The translations under genes were made by a program, and so were the position numbers. DNA of 23,035 bases from Oscillospiraceae bacterium (GTDB taxonomy: Bacteria > Bacillota > Clostridia > Oscillospirales > Ruminococcaceae), in contig WRIP01000003.1 of the NCBI GenBank assembly GCA_009782665.1, positions 1 to 23,035 of the forward strand, in the 5' to 3' direction. The notes beneath the pieces were generated by a model. It was not told the origin of the DNA, ran no database searches, and saw only the letters and a program-made list of their open reading frames with translations. Below are positions 1-6,737 of the stretch, piece after piece; the first letter of the stretch is position 1, and every line of letters begins with the position of its first letter.

Positions 1-161
1 TTCCGAACGGCAGAGTGATACGTAAAAGCGAGCGCACGATCGGGAAGCCACGCATTGCCGATTTTTTCGAACACGTCATCGAACGGCGGACGAAAACCGT
101 TACGGTTCCAGTCGTGCTTGTTCAGATTGGAGCCGTAAGCGAAATACAACGGGTGATTCAT
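1..161 (-). CDS. Gamma-glutamylcyclotransferase-like protein (5' end only)
   Basis: This is the first 53 codons of a leftward gene that runs off the window start. The protein begins MNHPLYFAYGSNLNKHDW. The YFAYGSNL motif near the N-terminus is the signature of the gamma-glutamylcyclotransferase (GGCT/AIG2-like) fold, where the YGSN loop binds the gamma-glutamyl group. The later stretch AWLPDRALAFTYHSA fits the second strand of the same family (x-LPGY-x-LAF). An excellent ribosome binding site, AGGAGGAACC, sits directly before the ATG at 161-159. The family's catalytic glutamate lies further downstream and outside the window, so activity cannot be judged. Base composition is much more GC-rich than the housekeeping genes to the right, as is the neighbouring gene at 494. 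It is short and partial, so the family call rests on one strong motif. Confidence 0.75.
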   Translation of the reverse strand, partial: MNHPLYFAYGSNLNKHDWNRNGFRPPFDDVFEKIGNAWLPDRALAFTYHSAVR

Positions 162-171
162 GGTTCCTCCT

Positions 172-493
172 GCGATGGGCGATGAAGCGAATGTTACCGT
201 GTCTGCCGCAAAAGGCAAGCGGTTTTTCCAAAGATTTCCCATCATTTTTCAACTTCCTTCCAACGATGGAACGGCCCACGTTGCGTCCTTATGCCACTCT
301 TGGGCAACAAGGCGTAAGGCCGAAAATCGCAACACGTGGCCGTTTTCGCGGCCTTGGGAAAATGATCGGAATCCCGGCAAACTTCCCGAAAAATGACTTG
401 ATGTTTTTGTAACGTGAGGTAAAGTCTGTACACTGCGAACGGAAACGTCCCGGACGCAAACAACGAATGTACCCGCAAACAAAGGAGTCAACC
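172..493. other. Intergenic region between divergent genes
   Basis: These 322 bases separate the leftward cyclotransferase-like gene from the rightward unknown gene. Short open frames exist on both strands but none has a ribosome binding site or recognisable protein. A possible rightward promoter is TTGTAA at 407-412 with TACACT at 429-434 (16-base spacer), about 60 bases before the gene at 494; it is only a weak consensus match. Nothing else is recognised. Confidence 0.4.
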
Positions 494-814
494 ATGTCGA
501 ACAAAACCCGAACGCCGTTTACGGACAAATTCTTTCAGGTCAATCGCCGCATCACGTACTTTATTCTGGGGAACGACCAACAAGGTATTTTCGAACACTT
601 CCGAGACCTTGATTTGGACGGCGGTGATGCCTACCGCATGTTTAGCGCAACGGGAATCACGACAACCAGAAATTGGTGTATCGGCGTTTTCGATAAGCCG
701 GTCATCGTCTGCGGGCAACTCTACCCGAAGGCAACGGTTGCCGTGTTCGAAGGCAAAGCACCGGGAAGCCGCTTTGCCCTGTTTTCAGTGGATGAGACGG
801 ATGCGCAACAATAA
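494..814 (+). CDS. Protein of unknown function, 106 residues
   Basis: The ATG at 494 follows a clear ribosome binding site, AAAGGAGT, at about 480-487, and is preferred over the in-frame ATG at 467, which has none. The product begins MSNKTRTPFTDKFFQVN and contains a basic N-terminal part, an acidic central stretch (FRDLDLDGGDAY) and several short beta-like hydrophobic segments (WCIGVFDKPVIVCGQ, ATVAVFEG). There is no signal peptide or membrane helix, and I do not recognise the family. Codon use favours GC-ending codons (ATC, GGC, CCG, ACG, TTC), like the partial gene at 1-161 and unlike the serine and nusA operons. An antiparallel frame at 488-718 overlaps it and is taken as its shadow. Confidence 0.6.
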   Translation: MSNKTRTPFTDKFFQVNRRITYFILGNDQQGIFEHFRDLDLDGGDAYRMFSATGITTTRNWCIGVFDKPVIVCGQLYPKATVAVFEGKAPGSRFALFSVDETDAQQ

Positions 815-1026
815 ATACCGTTCGCTCATTCCCATATCCGTCGGAACTCCGGCGAGACGGAAACGCCCGCAATTGCGACAAGATGCCCCTTGCAAAACCT
901 TACTGTACGGCACTCGCCATTCCTTTCCGTCTTGCGAGCACACGCCCCGGCATAGATTCTGCGTTCAACCATATTATCAAAGATCGGCGCGGCGTCATAT
1001 TTGTTTTTCCAGAACCGCTTACAAAC

Positions 1027-1055
1027 ATTGTACCATAGGTTCGGTATTGTTACAA
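1027..1055 (-). promoter_or_regulatory. Leftward promoter-like sequence
   Basis: Read on the minus strand: TTGTAA (1055-1050), a 17-base spacer, then TACAAT (1032-1027) preceded by TGG, which gives an extended -10 (TGN-TACAAT). It points into the GC-rich left end, but the next leftward reading frame downstream (826-972, 48 residues from ATG) has no ribosome binding site. It lies exactly at the compositional boundary. The match is to consensus only. Confidence 0.4.
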
Positions 1056-1280
1056 AGAGAGACCAACATCGTTCGAAAAGAAATTGATGTTTCTATACTT
1101 TCTAGAGGAGCTATAACCTTTACGTTCTTACCCCAAAAATAATTCTAGTATGGGGAAGACCGGATAGTAATAGTAATACCCTACTCAATACCTGTATAGG
1201 TGACAAAGAGCTTCGAGTTTTTTATAGCTTCGGAGTTTTTCCATATTTTCAAATCGTTATACTTTCAGAAAGGGATTACT

Positions 1281-1317
1281 AAAACTGTTAAGGTGATGAA
1301 TTCTCTATTACAGTTTT
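1281..1317. repeat. Inverted repeat in the pre-serC region
   Basis: AAAACTGT at 1281-1288 pairs perfectly with ACAGTTTT at 1310-1317 across a 21-base loop. It is AT-rich and long-looped, so it is not a convincing terminator on either strand. It could be an operator or chance. Confidence 0.25.
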
Positions 1318-1592
1318 CATTTTGACTATAGTTTCAGACTAGGGAGGACATACTAGAATTTATAGGGTGTACAGTACAGCACATAAAAATCAATAAGTTC
1401 TTGTTCTGTAGTGATGAAAGAAAATATTGAACAATTGACAATACTCGCCAGTATAAGGCAAAATAACCTAATAATATGAAGGTGTGCAATATAATTTTGT
1501 ATCCTATTCCTATTCGATTGAATTTGATGAAAAACATTTGATTAAAAGCACGAATCGTAATAATATTATGATAGAATGGGTCAGATGTTTTG

Positions 1593-1622
1593 TTGATATG
1601 TAGTTTCGCGATAAGCTAAATA
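1593..1622 (+). promoter_or_regulatory. Candidate serC operon promoter
   Basis: TTGATA at 1593-1598 and TAAATA at 1617-1622 are separated by 18 bases, about 50 bases before the serC start. It matches the sigma-A consensus at 5/6 (-35) and roughly 4/6 (-10). It is the best pair found close to serC, but the surrounding DNA is AT-rich and chance matches are easy. Confidence 0.35.
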
Positions 1623-1670
1623 ATATGAGCTTTACCGGTACTATCAATTATTCAGTAGGGGGATCGAAAA

Positions 1671-2753
1671 ATGTCAAGAGTATATAACTTTAGTGCCGGA
1701 CCTTCAATGCTTCCAGACTTTGTTTTGGCTAGGGTTAAAGAAGAGCTTTTAGAGTACCGGGACACACACCAATCGGTTATGGAGATGAGTCACAGGTCCA
1801 AAGAGTATCTGTCAATAATCGAAGCATGTGAAGCCAAATTCCGCAGTATGCTCGGGGTTTCGGACGATTATACGGTTCTATTCTTACAGGGTGGAGCCTA
1901 CACACAATTTGCCATGCTACCGATGAATCTGATGACCGTTAACAGGACAGCAGATTACCTAATTACAGGTAGTTGGGGAGAAAAAGCATATCTTGAAGGT
2001 AAGAAATTCGGAGAGGCAAGGATAGTTGCTTCAAGCGAAGATAAAAACTTCACATATATCCCAGAGATAGATGCCTCTCGTCTCAATCCTGATGCAGATT
2101 TTATGCACTTCTGCTATAACAACACCATCTTCGGTACATCGTTCAGCTCAACCCCCTCATCTATAGTACCACTTGCTGCAGATGTCAGCAGTATGATCCT
2201 AAGTAAACCGCTTGATGTGAATGACTACGGAATCCTCTATGCCGGAGCACAGAAGAACATGGGTATTGCAGGACTTACGGTTGTCGTTATACGTAAAGAC
2301 CTCTGCGATCGCTCACCTGTGGATATCCCTTCGATGTTCAGCTATAGCATACAGCAAAAGAATCAGTCGATGTTTAACACTCCCGCAACCTTTCCAATCT
2401 ATGTATTGTCGGTTATGTTAGACTGGTTGGATGAAGAAATCGGTGGTCTTGCAGCGATGCAGAAGATAAATAAAGAAAAATCAAGCATCATCTATGATTA
2501 TCTTGATGAAAGTAATATGTTCTACGGAACGGTGGAAAAATCCAGCAGATCGGACATGAATATCTGCTTCATTTCGGAAGATGATAGTATTAACAAAGAG
2601 TTCTGTGCAGCGGCAACCGCAGCCGGGTTCCTAAATCTGGCAGGACACCGTTCGGTAGGCGGTATGCGTGCCTCAGTATATAATGCGATGCCGATTGAAG
2701 GGGTTAAGGCACTCAGAGACTTTATGTCAACGTTTGAGAAGGAGCACAAATAG
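1671..2753 (+). CDS. serC: Phosphoserine aminotransferase
   Basis: The 360-residue product has the standard length. It begins YNFSAGPSMLP, the family's N-terminal signature. It transfers the glutamate amino group to 3-phosphohydroxypyruvate, giving phosphoserine, the second step of serine synthesis, in the cytoplasm with pyridoxal phosphate. The PLP lysine is K195 in AGAQKNMGIAG, preceded by the cofactor-facing ADVSS (170-174). FLQGGAYTQF (71-80) is the phosphate-cup region, and the conserved C-terminal HRSVGGMRASVYNA is present. The central motif reads NNTIFGT rather than the enterobacterial NETIHG, which is common in anaerobe versions. The ATG follows AGGGGGAT about 9 bases upstream. The stop abuts the serA start, so the two are surely co-transcribed and probably coupled in translation. 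Confidence 0.96.
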   Translation: MSRVYNFSAGPSMLPDFVLARVKEELLEYRDTHQSVMEMSHRSKEYLSIIEACEAKFRSMLGVSDDYTVLFLQGGAYTQFAMLPMNLMTVNRTADYLITGSWGEKAYLEGKKFGEARIVASSEDKNFTYIPEIDASRLNPDADFMHFCYNNTIFGTSFSSTPSSIVPLAADVSSMILSKPLDVNDYGILYAGAQKNMGIAGLTVVVIRKDLCDRSPVDIPSMFSYSIQQKNQSMFNTPATFPIYVLSVMLDWLDEEIGGLAAMQKINKEKSSIIYDYLDESNMFYGTVEKSSRSDMNICFISEDDSINKEFCAAATAAGFLNLAGHRSVGGMRASVYNAMPIEGVKALRDFMSTFEKEHK

Positions 2754-3926
2754 ATGTATAAAATCAAACTATTTAACAATATCAGCGAGATAGGGCTCAG
2801 AAACTTCCCGAAAGATGATTTCGTCTATTCCTCCGATGCCGAAGAATACGATGGGATTCTCGTAAGGAGTGCCAACCTTTCACTCGATTCACTACCCGAA
2901 TCAGTTTTAGCCATTTCCAGAGCCGGAGCCGGTGTCAATAACATTCCGGTCGAAGGTTGCACTGAACTGGGTATACCGGTGTTCAATACACCGGGAGCCA
3001 ATGCAAATGCCGTCAAAGAGATGGTTGTTGCCGCTCTATATATGTCGAGTCGTAATGTCGCAGAAGCGATAGCCTGGGTTGATACCATTAAGGATCGCGG
3101 TGACGAGATACCGAAGTTGGTAGAAGACGGTAAGGCTCAATTTGTCGGTCCGGAAGTTTCTGGAAAATCACTTGGCGTTATCGGGTTAGGCGCAGTCGGG
3201 GTTTTAGTCGCCAATGTTGCAACCAATCTAGGGCTCACCGTCTATGGATATGATCCATATATTTCGGTTGACAGAGCCTGGGGATTATCCCGTGCCGTCA
3301 TCCATGCAAATGACATAAACGATATATATGCTAACTGTGATTACATCACCATCCATATACCTCTGACGAAAGAAACTCATTCCTTCATAAATGCCGAGAA
3401 TATCAAACATATGAAACCTGGAGTTAGGGTGTTAAACTTTGCTCGCGGAGAGCTCATTAATAGTGAAGACATGGTTGAGGCAGTGAAGTCTGGGAAGGTA
3501 TTTTGCTATGTAACGGATTTTCCGGATAAGTATTTGATAGGACAAAAAGGTATCCTCAGCGTACCGCATCTGGGAGCTTCCACCCCCGAATCAGAAGAAA
3601 ACTGTGCCGTCATGGCAGTTAATGAATTAGTATCCTATCTTCAAACCGGATCGATAACCAATGCAGTGAACTTCCCTGTCTGCGAAGCTCCTTCCACCTA
3701 TATTGGTAGAATAACAATGTTCAACAAAAATGAACCCGGCGTGCTTTCGTTGGTGACGACGCTTGCTAGTGAAAGCGGATACAATATCGACCATATGACG
3801 AGTTCATCCAACAAAGGGTCGGGTACCGCATATATGATTTTAGATCTGGATAAGAAACCGGAACAGGCTTTTATCGAACAACTCAAAGAGCTACCCGGAA
3901 TAATACGAGTTCGTGTCATAGGGTGA
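2754..3926 (+). CDS. serA: D-3-phosphoglycerate dehydrogenase, short ACT-domain type
   Basis: The 390-residue protein oxidises 3-phosphoglycerate to 3-phosphohydroxypyruvate with NAD, the committed step of serine synthesis and the step before SerC. An N-terminal substrate domain (1-100) contains the loop SRAGAGVNNIP. The Rossmann fold carries GLGAVG (144-149), with the coenzyme-selecting acid in YGYDP (D167). Catalytic Arg231 lies in FARGEL and His272 in PHLGAST. A C-terminal ACT domain (about 318-390, starting ITMFNKNEPGVL) is the usual site for serine feedback. The protein lacks the extra regulatory domain of the long SerA type, matching the ~390-residue clostridial/Bacteroides form. It starts immediately after the serC stop with zero spacing, so it relies on serC translation for ribosomes. 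Confidence 0.95.
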   Translation: MYKIKLFNNISEIGLRNFPKDDFVYSSDAEEYDGILVRSANLSLDSLPESVLAISRAGAGVNNIPVEGCTELGIPVFNTPGANANAVKEMVVAALYMSSRNVAEAIAWVDTIKDRGDEIPKLVEDGKAQFVGPEVSGKSLGVIGLGAVGVLVANVATNLGLTVYGYDPYISVDRAWGLSRAVIHANDINDIYANCDYITIHIPLTKETHSFINAENIKHMKPGVRVLNFARGELINSEDMVEAVKSGKVFCYVTDFPDKYLIGQKGILSVPHLGASTPESEENCAVMAVNELVSYLQTGSITNAVNFPVCEAPSTYIGRITMFNKNEPGVLSLVTTLASESGYNIDHMTSSSNKGSGTAYMILDLDKKPEQAFIEQLKELPGIIRVRVIG

Positions 3927-3953
3927 TTTTTCCCTAATAGGAGACAGATATAG

Positions 3954-4541
3954 ATGAAGGATCGAACCAGCATATATAGGATTACCGCTATCGGTTTGAT
4001 GACGGCTATCGTCTTTGTGAGCAACTATATACAGTTCGGTATAGATACTCCGTTAGGGCCGACTCGCATACATATTGCTAACGGTATCTGCCTACTTGCA
4101 GCACTACTCTTCGGTGAATTGGGGGGAGGTATTGCTGCAGGGTTGGGTTCCTTCCTCTATGATTTGACAAATCCCGCTTATGCTGCTACCTCTTGGGTGA
4201 CCTTCCTCATGAAGTTTCTGCTGGCATATATCTGTGGAATAATAATCTATGCCAAATATAGACAATCAACGACCTCTACCCCTGGACTATTTCGCCGGAT
4301 TCTGGGTACCACCATAGGGTCCTTGTCCTATGTGGTTATGTACGTTCTCAAGCAATATATTGAACAATGCTTAATTTTAGGGTATGCGGTCGAAACGGTT
4401 ATGTTTACCACCCTCACCGTTAAGCTTCCCGTTTCTCTCATTAATGCCGCTATTGCCATTCCAGTATCCATACTCATCTATCATGCCGTAAGTCCGGCAC
4501 TGAAAAACTCCGGTCTTTCGGATAAGATGCAGATACGATGA
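3954..4541 (+). CDS. ECF transporter S component (substrate unknown)
   Basis: A 195-residue integral membrane protein with about five to six hydrophobic segments. The block RIHIANGICLLAALLFGELG, followed by GGGIAAGLGSFLYDL, is typical of substrate-capture (S) subunits of energy-coupling-factor vitamin/cofactor transporters (ECF S component superfamily). These bind a small molecule in the membrane and dock with a shared EcfAAT module, which is not in this window. The substrate cannot be deduced. Its place after serC-serA does not point to serine, since S subunits usually carry vitamins or nucleobases; pyridoxine for SerC would be a guess. AGGAGA lies about 10 bases before the ATG. It is separated from serA by 27 bases and from trmL by one base, so it is in the same transcript. 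Confidence 0.8.
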   Translation: MKDRTSIYRITAIGLMTAIVFVSNYIQFGIDTPLGPTRIHIANGICLLAALLFGELGGGIAAGLGSFLYDLTNPAYAATSWVTFLMKFLLAYICGIIIYAKYRQSTTSTPGLFRRILGTTIGSLSYVVMYVLKQYIEQCLILGYAVETVMFTTLTVKLPVSLINAAIAIPVSILIYHAVSPALKNSGLSDKMQIR

Positions 4542-4542
4542 T

Positions 4543-5025
4543 ATGAATATCAATATCGTGCTAGTAGAACCACGTATACCTCAAAATGTAGGAAATATAG
4601 CTCGAACCGCAGCGGTGACTGGCGCAAAACTGCATCTTGTCGAACCACTGGGATTTACCATAACTGACCGTCAGCTCAAGAGAGCCGGACTCGATTACTG
4701 GCATTCGTTGGATGTCACAACATACCGAGATATCGATAAACTGTTTGCGACAGTAGGTGAGGATTGCTTCTTCTTCACCACCAAAGCCGAAAAAACCTAT
4801 GATAAGGCGAGATTTACCGACGGTTGCTATTTGTTTTTCGGAAGAGAGGATGCTGGTCTAGACGAGTCACTGTTGAGTTCGGGACGGGGAGATAATCTGC
4901 GTATTCCAATGATTAATGATTCAAGAAGCTTAAACCTATCTAATTCGGTTGCTATAGCGGTATATGAAGCGTTACGTCAAAACGAATTCAGCGATCTTCG
5001 ACTGAGTTCTCCCCGTGGTCTTTAA
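4543..5025 (+). CDS. trmL: tRNA (cytidine/uridine-2'-O-)-methyltransferase TrmL
   Basis: The 160-residue product matches the short SPOUT-class TrmL, which methylates the 2'-OH of the wobble nucleotide (position 34) of certain tRNA-Leu species using S-adenosylmethionine. All three family motifs are visible: PQNVGNIARTA (14-24) near the N-terminus, FFGREDAGL (98-106), and the C-terminal knot RSLNLSNSVAIAVYEALRQ (127-145) that holds the methyl donor. There is no extra RNA-binding domain, as expected for TrmL rather than the larger SpoU proteins. It starts one base after the ECF gene's stop and ends just before a strong terminator, so it is the last gene of the serC transcript. Confidence 0.92.
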   Translation: MNINIVLVEPRIPQNVGNIARTAAVTGAKLHLVEPLGFTITDRQLKRAGLDYWHSLDVTTYRDIDKLFATVGEDCFFFTTKAEKTYDKARFTDGCYLFFGREDAGLDESLLSSGRGDNLRIPMINDSRSLNLSNSVAIAVYEALRQNEFSDLRLSSPRGL

Positions 5026-5044
5026 ATATATCGATAAACTATCT

Positions 5045-5080
5045 TCGCTGAACAGCAGGCTGTCCAGCGATTATTTTTTG
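5045..5080 (+). terminator. Rho-independent terminator after trmL
   Basis: TCGCTG (5045-5050) pairs with CAGCGA (5065-5070). Inside it ACAG (5052-5055) pairs with CTGT (5060-5063) around a CAGG loop, with one A/C mismatch between the two stems. It is followed by TTATTTTTTG. This ends the serC-serA-ECF-trmL transcript and isolates it from the promoter that follows. Confidence 0.9.
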
Positions 5081-5098
5081 TATTTTCACTGCGACAGG

Positions 5099-5128
5099 TT
5101 CACAATGATTTCGTCAGTATGATATACT
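5099..5128 (+). promoter_or_regulatory. Extended -10 promoter of the glycosidase/phosphorylase operon
   Basis: TTCACA at 5099-5104 (5/6 to TTGACA), an 18-base spacer, and TATACT at 5123-5128 (5/6) preceded by TGA, giving an extended -10. It lies directly after the trmL terminator. Transcription should begin near 5135, which rules out the GTG at 5130 as the start of the next gene and favours the ATG at 5181. Confidence 0.7.
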
Positions 5129-5180
5129 AGTGCAGACAAAAGATATTCATTTTTCTCGTAAGGTTGGAGTAGTTACACAC

Positions 5181-6737
5181 ATGTCATGTTTATCGGAAAA
5201 TGCCGGAATCCTGGCACATAATGCCTATGGAGCTGATACAAAAACAGATTTTTGGGATAGCTTACAGACACTGAGAATCTATCGTATTGCTGATAGCTTC
5301 AGCTTCAACTTTGGAGTTAGTGTCCCAGAATCTTCAGAATGTGAAGAGGTCGTCTATCCGCACGAAATCACCGACAGTCGTCTATTCTATCTCAACCTAA
5401 AAGAGAATAACCAGGATGAGTATTTCGATACGGTACTGTTGATTGAAGGAGCGGTTGTCAATGCTTCGGTGTTCATAAACGGACATTCTGCAGCCACAAT
5501 CAGTAATACTCTGACAGGATGCATGATTCGTATTACCGGTTACCTGAAAACGTCTAACCATATATTCATCAGATTTGAGCCAAACATGTCCGGTCGGACG
5601 GAACAGATCCATTCGATAAAGTCGATTAGGTTACCAAAATCCCGGATCACCGATATCTATCCTCGTAGTTACATCAATCAACAAAAAGCACGTATACTCT
5701 GCGATATAGGGTTAGTCTCGGGAGATATGAAAACCGCATTGGGCGGCAGTCTCAGGGTAACAATACTGGATGAAAACCGAAATGAAGTGGCAACTGTAGA
5801 GAAAAAGGTAGATTCCTTCGAACGCAACTTCTGGAAAACCATACGGGTAACAGTAGATGTAGAACAACCTCATCTATGGAATCTCGATGACCCCTATCGG
5901 TATACCTTAAAAGTAGAGTTCTACAGCATCGATCAATCGCTCTGCGACACAAAGGAAATTCCCTGTGGGATTCGCCAGCTGTCCATTATGAGATATTCGG
6001 GAAAGGTACCTAACACCCCAACTCTCCTAATTAACAATAACCCGGTCAGAATCACCGGGCTTGTCATCCATCAACAGGATGAAATGATACCGAAGCAGCT
6101 TAAGGCGTTGGGTCTCAATGCAGTTAGGGTCATTAACCCATACAACAATGCGTTTTTTGATGCCTGTGACCGCGAGGGAATACTGGTCATGTGTGAGGCG
6201 AATCTCAATGTCCCATATATTCGACCCAATCTGTTTTCCAACCGTAAGAGGAAAGCGGATCCGCTTGATGTTCCTTTTGCACTACTCGGAGAGATGATAG
6301 TACGATTTAAGCATCATCCTTCAATATTCTGTTGGTCGACCGGGGTGAGAAAACCCTACGGGAATACGGTTATCGGTGAGTTTATCAGATCACTAGATGA
6401 TAGTCGTGCCGTTAACTGTCAGGGTGATAACAACTTCCTTCTGAGTGACTTTTTCTCGGCTGACGACTGTGACTTGGAGAGATTGAACTCGATAGAAACC
6501 AATTCATATATCTTTGAGAATGGTTTTTTTGGTGTTCACTTCCGACCGACTCTCTATCGACAGCATCCCTTCCTGCTATGTGATGTCGATATCAAACAGC
6601 CCGATATCATACGGAAACTGGATATTTTCAGATACAATCGCAGATTTCTCGGACTGTTCTTATCGGCTTCAGATGAAACAGACATCCTCTCATATATAGA
6701 GCAATCAGATTTGAGACTGGGGACCTTTCATGAATAA
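5181..6737 (+). CDS. Glycoside hydrolase family 2-like protein lacking the catalytic glutamates
   Basis: 518 residues from the ATG at 5181 (GGAG at 5166-5169). An in-frame GTG at 5130 would lie upstream of the predicted transcription start. The fold is GH2. An N-terminal jelly-roll sugar-binding domain (about 1-150) leads to an immunoglobulin-like domain (about 160-265) ending near the typical PHLWNLDDPYRYTL (230-243). A shortened TIM barrel follows (about 280-518), with ITGLVIHQQDE, GLNAVRVINPYNNAFFDACDREGIL and HPSIFCW. The usual acid/base pair Asn-Glu in WSLGNE is replaced by Val-Arg (WSTGVR, 385-390). The nucleophile motif ILCEY reads LLCDV, with Asp468 in place of Glu. The beta-galactosidase C-terminal domains are absent (LacZ is about 1000 residues). 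I infer a non-hydrolytic carbohydrate-binding or partner protein for the GH3 enzyme it overlaps by 8 bases. It has no signal peptide, so it is probably cytoplasmic. Confidence 0.85.
   Translation: MSCLSENAGILAHNAYGADTKTDFWDSLQTLRIYRIADSFSFNFGVSVPESSECEEVVYPHEITDSRLFYLNLKENNQDEYFDTVLLIEGAVVNASVFINGHSAATISNTLTGCMIRITGYLKTSNHIFIRFEPNMSGRTEQIHSIKSIRLPKSRITDIYPRSYINQQKARILCDIGLVSGDMKTALGGSLRVTILDENRNEVATVEKKVDSFERNFWKTIRVTVDVEQPHLWNLDDPYRYTLKVEFYSIDQSLCDTKEIPCGIRQLSIMRYSGKVPNTPTLLINNNPVRITGLVIHQQDEMIPKQLKALGLNAVRVINPYNNAFFDACDREGILVMCEANLNVPYIRPNLFSNRKRKADPLDVPFALLGEMIVRFKHHPSIFCWSTGVRKPYGNTVIGEFIRSLDDSRAVNCQGDNNFLLSDFFSADDCDLERLNSIETNSYIFENGFFGVHFRPTLYRQHPFLLCDVDIKQPDIIRKLDIFRYNRRFLGLFLSASDETDILSYIEQSDLRLGTFHE

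Larger units (their letters stand above)
815..1670. other. Long gene-free stretch with compositional switch
   Basis: About 860 bases separate the unknown gene from serC. The first 200 bases are GC-rich (58% on the line starting at 901) and the rest is AT-rich (32% on the lines starting at 1201 and 1441), with the change near 1030-1060. No open frame here has both a ribosome binding site and a recognisable product. I looked for a T-box leader before serC (the conserved TGGNACC core) and did not find one. Contents noted separately are a leftward promoter-like pair, an inverted repeat at 1281-1317 and a probable serC promoter. A short direct repeat, AGCTTCG(G)AGTTTTT, occurs at 1209-1223 and 1226-1240 and has no assigned role. 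Confidence 0.5.

Noticed and set aside
826..972. Minus-strand frame of 48 codons with several cysteines
   Set aside because: The leftward promoter-like element lies upstream, but there is no ribosome binding site and the frame stays open upstream without a start. Not enough to call a gene.
609..1142. 177-codon open frame spanning the compositional boundary on the plus strand
   Set aside because: It begins inside the 106-residue gene in another frame, has no ribosome binding site, crosses the GC-rich to AT-rich boundary, and gives a low-complexity Arg/Cys-rich product unlike any family.
1204..1245. Repeated AGCTTCG(G)AGTTTTT considered as a terminator pair
   Set aside because: Both copies are in the same orientation and cannot pair with each other, and neither forms a stem of useful length alone.
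1334..1537. 67-residue hydrophobic frame on the minus strand
   Set aside because: It is in AT-rich DNA where Phe/Ile/Leu-rich frames arise by chance, and has no ribosome binding site.
3474..3590. Apparent loss of the catalytic Glu in SerA (DFPD instead of the DVFxxEP type)
   Set aside because: As I recall, the short anaerobe-type SerA proteins normally carry a TDFP motif here, so I do not treat it as degenerate.
1671..3926. Serine-specific T-box riboswitch in front of serC
   Set aside because: The conserved T-box core and its pairing partner are not present upstream of serC.
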